Shown here piece after piece: positions 15,799 to 23,354 of a stretch of DNA of 23,354 bases (position 1 is its first letter; each line of letters begins with the position of its first letter). The translations under genes were made by a program, and so were the position numbers. Origin of the DNA: Chara braunii (lineage: Eukaryota; Streptophyta; Charophyceae; Charales; Characeae); assembly GCA_003427395.1 (NCBI GenBank), contig BFEA01000554.1, forward strand, positions 428,178 through 451,531, read 5' to 3'. A model generated the notes under the pieces. That model was not told where the DNA came from and searched no databases. It saw only the letters and a program-made list of their open reading frames with translations.

Positions 15799-18700
15799 GC
15801 GTGAACGCGAAGCCGGTACCTGTTCTGATCACTCAAGAGGAGGAAGTCTATTATCGTGAGGAGCGCGAGTGGATCAGAAAGATGAAAGAGAGAGGTGAAA
15901 ATGGTCCATGTCGGTTAACCAAAGAAAGAGTGGAAAGTATGATCATTAGGGATGAGAACCTCCTCACTGAGCAGGAAAAAGGGTATATCATCTATATATT
16001 GAAGGAGGAAAATCTCTCCTAGGCGTTCGATGATGATGAGCGGGGAAGGATGGATGTCGATAAAATCCCGATGATCAGAGTTCATACTGTACCACACGAG
16101 CCATGGAATGTAAGAGGGTCGCGTTATCCGAATCCGGAGGATCACGGTAAGGTGGTCGCGTATCTCGATGGAAAGATCCGAACAAAGGTTGCAGATTATT
16201 CTTACGGGCTGTATGCATCTCCATAGTTCTGTTTCATCAAANGTAAGGTGGTCGCGTATCTCGATGGAAAGATCCGAACAAAGGTTGCAGATTATTCTTA
16301 CGGGCTGTATGCATCTCCATAGTTCTGTTTCATCAAACCGAATGGTACTCTGCGATGGATTCAGGACCTTCAAAAGTTGAATTCGGTGACAGTGCGAGAT
16401 GCAGGTGGGCTCCCACATGCAGACCTACTGCCGGAGTCTTGTGCAGGGAGGTCTATCATCACCCTGATCGATTTATATTCCGGGTATGATCAATNTCCCA
16501 CTTACACTGCGGATCNNNNCAAGATGGCAATGCACACTCCTCNCGGGTTGATCCATATGTGTGTGGCGCNGCAGGGGTGGACGAATGNCGTTGCCATTNT
16601 TCAGAGATATATGACGAGGGTNATGTAGCCTTATTNTCCTGACATAACTTCGCCGTATATTGACGACTTGGCTATTCNAGGGCCCCNAACGAAAGACCTG
16701 GCGGAAGTGTTGCCGGGCGTTCGCCNTTTTGTCTGGGAGCACATCAATGATGTGGTGAAAATCCTTAAGNGGNTGAAGGAATTTAATCTCACAGCTAGTG
16801 GGATTAAGTCTNNGCATTGTATGAAGAAAGCAGTGATCTTNNGATTNCTTTGCGATGAGAAAGGTCGNCGGCCGGATGCGAAGAAGACTAATAAAATCTT
16901 GGAATGGCCGACCNCTTTCAAGTCAATCANGGATGTGCGAAGTTTCCTTGGAACCTGTNGATTTNNNCGCATCTTNNTCNGCAGGTTTGCCGCCAGAGTG
17001 GAGCANTTGCGAAANCTCGTGCGCAAAGGCCAGAAGTGGGAATGGGGTCCGAAGCAACAAGAGGNCGTGGAGGATATAAAGGCTGAGTTTCGTGAGGGCG
17101 GATTGATCCTTGNAGTTCCTTTCTTCGACGATGATGAAAANNGTCNTTTTGTTATTGAGACTGATGCGGGGCCTACAACCCTANGAGGNGTCTTAATTCA
17201 GAAGGATGCTGAGGGGCAGGAAANANCTCTCANATTTGAGAGTAGGACTNTGAATGTTGCTGAGNGGAACTATTCCCAGTTCAAAAAGGAAACTTTGGNC
17301 GTGCTTCACTGCTTCCGCATCTTTCNGAATTATGTGTTTGGGAGACGCTTNATCCTGNGGGTANATCCAACTGCTTTGGCTCAATCCTTAAGGAATTATT
17401 CACCTGCTGATCCCACCATTGCACGATGGTTGACTTATATTTGGATGTTTNACTTCGAAATTGAGCGGATTTCGGGAAGTCAGAATCNTGCTGATGGGCT
17501 GAGTCGGGTTGAANGNGACCCAGAGACANATCAGGNGGAAGGATCAGTTCNNGTCGATGNCTTNTTGAAAGAAGAGGAGTCGCGATTGAGTATTAACTAT
17601 CTTACCTACCTGACAGATGCGGCCACTNGTCATGGGAAATCGATATGGAATGCTCNTGCCTTTCACGAGGTACGTNCANAACTCNTGATGGAAGAACCTT
17701 TCATTGAGGAGGACCCATNGGGCGAGCAGANNGCAGAGGAAATGATGAGGCTGNCTTTNACCGATGACATCGACCTTATGCTTGATCCGCTAACGATTGA
17801 ACAGGGCCATACNCAGGCTGATGACGCTTTCCAGACCGTTGGAAGGATGTCATATATCATGAACTTGTTGGTCCANGAGGATCGCCTGAGGTTAATGAAT
17901 GCAGAGGAAGGAGGNAGTGAGGTCANANAAGTGTTTAAGGAAAAGGAGTACGAAGGGGAGTATAAGAAGATAAGCATGTGGTTGAACNGGGAATTGGATG
18001 AAAACGAGGTTGATCCGGTTGTGCGNNAAAAGAGNAAAGGGTTTGTCGTTCGTGATGGTCATCTCTTTAAGAAAGCTGCTGATGGTGTCCNAAAGAGGGT
18101 AGTATGCGNAACCTCTCGACAGTTGAATGTGATCGCTGCCTTGCATGATGGGGNAGANGGNGGGCACAGGTCTGCGNGNGTAACCCTGAACNAGATCCAA
18201 CGTCTTTATTTCTGGGAAGAGATGAGCAAGATGGTGATTGACTTTTGTAAATCTTNTTTCCCTTGTCNACAGAGGTCTAATATCCGCTACCTTGAGCCCC
18301 TAAATCCACGTTATGTGNCAGAACCGGGTGCGGTGGTGCATTTGGATCTTTTGNTGATGGCACCTGGGATAAATGNGTACAGGTATATCTTCGATGNTAG
18401 GGACAATTTNACTNGGTTCGTTGATGGTCGTGCCATTCGCGAACGTACTGGATCAGTCTTGGCAGAGTGCATTGAGGAATATTACCTCCGTTATCNATTT
18501 GTTCAAGAGATTGTTANGGATCGAGNAGGCGAGTTTCGAGCAAAGGAGGTGCAAACGNTTTTAAAGAGACTTGGGGTGAGTTTCAGTTATACGACGAGAN
18601 CGCATCCCCAGNCCAATGCACCCNTGGAANGAGGACATGCCACCTTGTCTAACTTGTTGGCTAAATGGTGCAAGGGGGAACCATCAAGATGACCAATTTA

Positions 18701-19196
18701 TNTGAGGGCAGNCTTTTTTGTTGANAATGTNACCATCAANNGAACAACCGGGTATGCTCNCGTCACATTATGGTTTGGACGGCATGCGACTTTCCCAATT
18801 GAGAGTTTCCTGACCACTTGGCAGAAACAGGACGTGNAAACNAAACNTTNGANGGAANAGTTATTGGAATNGNGGGCAAGACANATCATGGCGACTGAAG
18901 AACGGATTGAGGATNCGGNTGTCTCTACTTCTGAAAGCAGGCAGGCTGACAAGGAAAGATGGGATAAGAGGCCACGCGTACGAAAAGAGCNGTTGGAAGN
19001 GGNAGACATCGTCTTGTTGTATGATATGTCGCTAGAGANNCAGTGGTCCAGAAAACTAGACAGTCNGTGGCTAGGACCATATCNGATCACTAGGAAAACA
19101 NAACATGGGGCATATGAAATAGAGGAGTTGGATGGATCCCGAAGTAGAAATTGGGTATCAGGTGCACATCTACNGAAGTTCATTCCGAGAGTTTAG
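15759..19196 (+). pseudogene. pol: pol: reverse transcriptase, RNase H and integrase, with in-frame stops
   Basis: One continuous reading frame from about 15759 (RLDTGAKRKYKKVGV) to TAG at 19194-19196, about 1,145 codons, broken only by stops at 16020, 16224, 16320, 16626 and 18690 (16224 and 16320 are two copies of one site). RT: FCFIKPNGTLRWIQDLQKLN, LIDLYSGYDQ (catalytic Asp at 16470) and YIDDL (16656-16670). RNase H: ETDAGP (Asp at 17163) and YSQFKKETL. Integrase: a zinc-finger-like CKS-x-FPC (18246-18266), then D at 18345, D at 18519 and E at 18627, a D,D35E triad; a GPY/F-like tail starts with WLGPY near 19068. An acidic linker of nearly 200 residues separates RNase H from integrase. 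More than a hundred single N bases sit here, all in phase. The copy is inactive as written. Confidence 0.93.
16147..16337 (+). repeat. Exact 95-base direct duplication split by one N
   Basis: 16147-16241 and 16243-16337 are identical, separated by a single N at 16242. The period of 96 keeps the pol frame. The RT fingers region is thus repeated, including the stop codon at 16224/16320. It most likely reflects two overlapping contig ends joined across a gap rather than real DNA. Confidence 0.85.
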
Positions 19197-21020
19197 TGAA
19201 TACTTTTTAGAAAAGGGGGGTGGAGGAGCTAATTGGTGACATCAATTTTGGTAACTCTTCTTGCTTTTNTATTGTGGTTNAGTTGATTCTGACTTTTGTC
19301 TTAGGCTAACCAAGAAAGTTGTAAAGTATTAATAAAAGTATTGAAGTTGAAAGGTTATCAATGGGATTGTGATTCCTGTTGTTTTGTAATAATGGATCCG
19401 TTCTTTACTGTCACAGACGGTTGTAAGATGATTATGATATTTTTCTCACAATTGTCTCTATGCATAAGAGGTATTGGACTGGTTGTAAAATAGAAGAGTG
19501 ATACCAAAGGACTTTGTGAGATTCTTATCATGATGGGAGGTCCATTGCAAGAAGAGTATTATGAAATAGTCGATGGATGCTTGTGTTATTAAAGTATTCA
19601 TCACATACATAAAGAATTGTAGGACCTGAAATTCTTATGAAACTCTGTGTATTTTGTTGTGAATGAAAGATTTGATAAGTACAAGTCTGGGGAAAGGACA
19701 TGTACTCGAATCATATGCCTGCGCGTTAGCGTTAGACATGTGGCTCGATTACCTATCATGACTTATGATTTGGTTGTGTTCTAATTGTCATGCAAAGAGG
19801 AATCCTAATGTTGTGAGCCCAGTAGACAGTAGTGAGGCCTGCGCCGGAACTTTGTTCCTGGTCCATAGTGGGATGCTGTCATCTTTCCTTTCGAGGAAGG
19901 TGGCTACACTATCATCGAAAAGGAGGAAGGTGGTAATATGTTTGTTGGAACCTTGCTTATGAGGGTGGCGATTAACGTTCGCCATGAGGGAAAGACAGGT
20001 CACCTTTTCTTTTGTGGTGAATGGGGTCGCCTCGACTTTATGGCCGGGTCTGGTCAGCTTGGGTCATAAGGGAGGGGTAGTTCAACCTTGCAGGTAGGGT
20101 ACTAACAGATGTATGACACTGGAATCAAAGGGAAAGTGGTGAGGCTCGAGTCTAAAGCAGGGCTTGACGTCGAGATGTTATCCCTTGAGGATTACACCAC
20201 TCCTCGACGCATTTACAAGGCATGTAAGAGACAAATCATGCATGACAATTAAGTTGGAGTGGGAATTAGCCGGACTGGACAAGGACTTTTGAAAAGGGTG
20301 ATTTCTCTCTGGGATGGTGCCGACACATGTTGTAGTACAGTGTGAGCACCCTTGTGTTTAGTGGGGAGCCCGGGTTAAAACTCCTGGCAGCGAGAGACAT
20401 GCTGAGATGTTAGGAATGCACCCCCATGAACGTGAGAGACTCAGGTTAAATTCCTGGCAGTATGTGCTGTATGACGAAAGACCCGCAGGGGGTTAAGCTT
20501 GACAAGACCTAGACAGGGGGTTATAGCCTGAAGAGAGTCTCATCAGGGGGATAAACCTGACCCATCTATGAGGGACAAAAGGAAAGATGAGTGGCCGCCA
20601 GTGGGATGATGTTGGGATCATTCTTCTAAAAGGTTCTTGTAACTCCTCAGGCTGGGTAACGCCGACGGTGGATTCCAGATTCCGGGGAAAGGCCTGTCAG
20701 AGGTTACTTCTGACCCCATTCCAACTCGTGACTGAATGAAAGTGCTTTCGAAGGAAGGTTCGAAAGAATTATTAAAGGCTTAAAAGTAAGCCCTTCTCGT
20801 TGACGGTAATGAAGTCTGCACAAAGTATTTCATGATAAGGGTATCCAGAAGATTAGGCAAGGAAAGAAAAATGAACGACGGGAACGGCGTTCATCACGTA
20901 TAAGTATGTAAAATCTGGATTAATTCCATAGGTATTTTGGTTATGTAATATATTTGGTGAGGTCTTATAAAAACTTCCCCTTGTATTGTCATATGGTAAG
21001 CGACGGAGACGTCGCTTAAT
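19197..21020 (+). other. Non-coding 3' internal region of the retrotransposon
   Basis: About 1.8 kb between pol and the polypurine tract. The only open frames are around 65-70 residues and resemble nothing, so there is no sign of an envelope-like third ORF. It contains imperfect repeats: GGTTAAA followed by TTCCTGGCAG or CTCCTGGCAG at 20371-20390 and 20441-20460, and an AGGGGG motif followed by TTA or ATA and CCTGA-like bases at about 20486, 20513 and 20544. Confidence 0.7.
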
Positions 21021-21035
21021 GGGGGCGGGGAAGGA
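21021..21035 (+). promoter_or_regulatory. Polypurine tract
   Basis: GGGGGCGGGGAAGGA, purine except one C, lies immediately before the 3' LTR start TGTCGGGAC at 21036. It would prime plus-strand DNA synthesis. Its position confirms the LTR start assigned at 7643. Confidence 0.85.
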
Positions 21036-23354
21036 TGTCGGGACAAAAATCCTTGTGAGGGTTTTTGCCCAAGCTTTTCAAAGTCAGACACTGTCCGACC
21101 CTGTCTTGAACTAAAAGACTTGATCAGATCGATGTTGCCAAAGTTATTCAGACCAACCCTATAATCGAGAGACTTAAAACCTGACGTCGTTGACATGGGA
21201 CGTCGTTGACGTGAGACGTCATTGACGTTCGATCGAAACGGCAGGAGTCAGCGGTACGACTGTCGTCAGCGGTTTTCGACGAGGCCGCAGTGGTGCGCGG
21301 TCAGGGAAGGAACTAAAGCTAAAGCTAGTCTACCTAAAATAATGACGCGCGGCTGCTAAGCCACAAGATTCAGGGCCTAAGTAGCCTAAAAATAAGGGTG
21401 CGCCGGGTGTGGAGCCGCGACGCAGGGGGAATAAGAAGACAGGGTTTTAATTCTAGGGCCGCGGGGGTTGACAGGTTGATGCCAAGGCCACGCGGCCAGC
21501 TGAGCGTGCAAGGCCACAAGCAGGCGACGCCTGCAGGGCCGTACGCAGGCCGGGTCTGTAAGGCTATGGGCAGGCAGGGCCTGCGAGGCCGCGGAACGGG
21601 GGACATTGGCTGGGCCAAGGTCTTCTGATAGGATAGCTGCTCCTATCACTGTCGTGATCCAATCACTGTCGTGATAGGAGATAGCCCAGTAGGTTACCAC
21701 ACCAAACTCTTACCCAACAGATACCGGGATCGAATCTGACATGCCATCCTACTGGGCAAGGCTCCTTTTGGAGCAGCCCTGTTATAACGCTGCCTGCGCA
21801 ATCGGTTCTGGCCGTCCGATTGCACAGATCGCACGGCCCAGATCGGGCGCGCGGTTCAGCTTGGCCTTGCGTAAGGATGACACGCATAAATCGAGAAATG
21901 ATTCGATGTTTTTTTATTATTATTTAATTTTGAATTTATTTGGAGAAAAAAAAAAGGAGAAAAAGAGGACGAGGGTCTCTAAGGGCTGAAGCACCACTAA
22001 CAAAAGTGGTAGGATTGAGCTCCTGAATCTGGGTGTGTTTTAAGCAGAGATGTTGGAAAGCGGTTCAATCTCGACTTCCTGCACATCTCCGCAAACCTGT
22101 CCAGATTCGGACAGTCGATCCGATTCTCTCCGCCGGTGGGAACACACCCCGACATTCGGGTCCAGATGCAGGGGGTAGAAGCTTCTGGGTCCTAAGTTGA
22201 CGGCAGACTGTTGGATTTCAACAGTCTGCTTTACTTGGCTCTACACAACCATTTAGGGCTGCGTCTGGCCGCGGGTGGCGGCCAGATGCATTACCAAGGC
22301 CTGGAACTTGGTTCCCCTAGGGGAACATCGAGTTTCTCAACCCTTGATCTCGTCTGAGATCAAGTGCCAGGCCTGACTCCGAGTTTTGGCTGGGGGCAAA
22401 GCAGCTGCCCTCAGCCTCCAGCCAGCTATAAAACAAGCCAGCAGCCAGCCAGCCACCATTCATTTGTGGCTGGCGCTGCTGGCATTACGCTTGGTAAATG
22501 CTGGCTGCTGGAGGGGGAACTGCTGGTGGAATAGGAGGAGCTGAGAGGAGCTGCTGTTGGCGAAGGAGGAGGCCTGCAAGAGGGAGTGAGAGGTGGAGGT
22601 GGAGGCTGCTATGGCCACCACCTTGGTAGAGTGAAGAGTATAGGGGAGATGTTGCGTGACTCTTTCGGCGGCGGCATCCATTTTTGAAAAGTGTGTAGGG
22701 GAGGTGCTGTCCGCTGGGTACGGTGGCTATGCTTTTTTTGGGGGTAGCGTAGAAGCACTGCCGAAATTTTGCGGCAGCAACTGTACATTTTGGCGGTGAC
22801 GCGGAAGCGATGCCGAGATTCTGCAGCGGCGGCTATGCTTTTCGGCAGTGACGCGGAAGCGCTGCCGAAATTTTGCGGCGGCAGCTGGGTTTTTCAGCAG
22901 TGGCGTGGAAGCGCTGCCGAAATTTTGCGGCAGCAGCTGTGCGTTTTGACGGTGACGCGGAAGCGATGCCGAAATTCTGCGGCGGCGGCTATCCTTTTCG
23001 GCGGTGACGCAGAAGCGCTGCCGAAATTTTGCGGCGACAGCTGGGTTTTTCAGCGGTGGCGTGGAAGCGCCGTCGAAATTTTGCGGCAGCATCGGTGTTC
23101 CTTCTAGTGGTGGTGTGAATGTGCTGTCCGGTTTTTACGGCACCAACGACAATTTTGAGGAGCGTCATTAAGAAGGGGTGTGCTTTGAGGTGGTGTTGAT
23201 GTTGTGTTGTCCGCATATTGCAGCGGCAACGCCTCAACACAGTGGTGGTATAGTGGTACTGGTCGCAAGTGGTGACAACCCTGAGACACTGAGGGGATTG
23301 TATGTCAGTGGGCGATCCAGTTGAGGGAGTGGTGTGGATCACTTTTCTGACAGC
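21036..23354 (+). repeat. 3' LTR, truncated by the window end
   Basis: Aligns with 7643-10710 from its first base, lacking the 772-base hammerhead segment. Over the first 390 or so bases I count about 20 substitutions and one single-base indel. It keeps the ACGT cluster (21182-21230), the GC-rich repeats, the stem-loop (with a duplicated loop), the TATA box (22427-22433) and the 52-base array. It stops at the same base at which the 5' copy enters the N gap. Confidence 0.92.
22727..23100 (+). repeat. 52-base tandem array with 156-base higher-order units (3' LTR)
   Basis: The anchor (CCGAAATT and variants) lies at 22761, 22813, 22865, 22917, 22969, 23021 and 23073, exactly 52 bases apart each time. 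The order of the three monomer types matches the 5' LTR array, so the higher-order structure predates insertion. Confidence 0.88.

Larger units (their letters stand above)
7643..23354 (+). mobile_element. Ty3/gypsy-type LTR retrotransposon with very long LTRs, 3' end outside the window
   Basis: Seen in order: 5' LTR (7643-12774), PBS (12777-12794), leader, gag with CCHC knuckle, aspartic protease, reverse transcriptase, RNase H, integrase with a GPY/F-like tail, a 1.8 kb non-coding stretch, a polypurine tract, and the start of the 3' LTR (21036-23354). The domain order with integrase last defines the Ty3/gypsy superfamily. I see no chromodomain after the GPY/F module. Long LTRs and a tRNA-Asp-type PBS recall the plant Tat/Athila branch, but the Pol sequence does not let me assign a lineage by eye. 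Three frameshifts and several in-frame stops make this copy non-autonomous. The first 390 bases of the LTRs differ at about 20 sites by hand alignment. The target-site duplication cannot be checked because the 3' LTR is cut. Confidence 0.92.

Noticed and set aside
17818-17824. CTGATGA as another hammerhead core
   Set aside because: Lies in pol coding sequence, and no stem II followed by GAAA is present.
19765-19962. 65-codon frame as a possible envelope-like ORF
   Set aside because: Too short, with no signal peptide, membrane segment or family resemblance.
20540-20546. TCATCAG (minus-strand CTGATGA) in the 3' non-coding region
   Set aside because: No pairing stem II and no GAAA box follow it.

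Overview
The window is eukaryotic, repeat-rich nuclear DNA and holds no convincing host gene. The dominant object is one large Ty3/gypsy-type LTR retrotransposon on the + strand (7643 to beyond the window end). The inferred primer binding site resembles the complement of a plant-type tRNA-Asp 3' end, and the Pol protein looks plant-like. I therefore infer a streptophyte (land plant or charophyte alga). Chara braunii is my best guess, at low confidence and from sequence style only.

Layout. 1-7642 is a non-coding flank: A/T runs, GA and TTC microsatellites, small dispersed repeats, and several long inverted repeats (689-976, 2238-2350, 5724-5847, 6009-6092, 6617-6665) that look like MITE or foldback sequences. 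A hammerhead-like core lies at 2691-2719 on the minus strand. 7643-12774 is the inferred 5' LTR, about 5.1 kb including a 955-base assembly gap at 10711-11665. It is followed by a tRNA-Asp-like PBS (12777-12794), a short leader, and a decayed gag-pro-pol (12984-19196). A 1.8 kb non-coding 3' region and a polypurine tract (21021-21035) come next. The 3' LTR starts at 21036 and is cut off by the window end at 23354.

How the parts work together. Gag (with a CCHC knuckle), protease, reverse transcriptase, RNase H and integrase are recognisable in that order. All the motifs needed for the copy-and-paste cycle can be seen, but the copy is dead: three frameshifts and several in-frame stops break it. 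The two LTRs differ by about 5% in a hand-aligned 390 bases, so the insertion is not recent.

Most notable. A complete type III hammerhead ribozyme can be folded base by base at 9087-9137 on the minus strand. It sits inside a roughly 772-base segment that is present in the 5' LTR and absent from the 3' LTR. This is reminiscent of plant retrozymes, or alternatively an antisense ribozyme native to a giant gypsy LTR. Both LTRs also carry a seven-copy 52-base tandem array organised as 156-base higher-order units, whose monomers can fold into hairpins.
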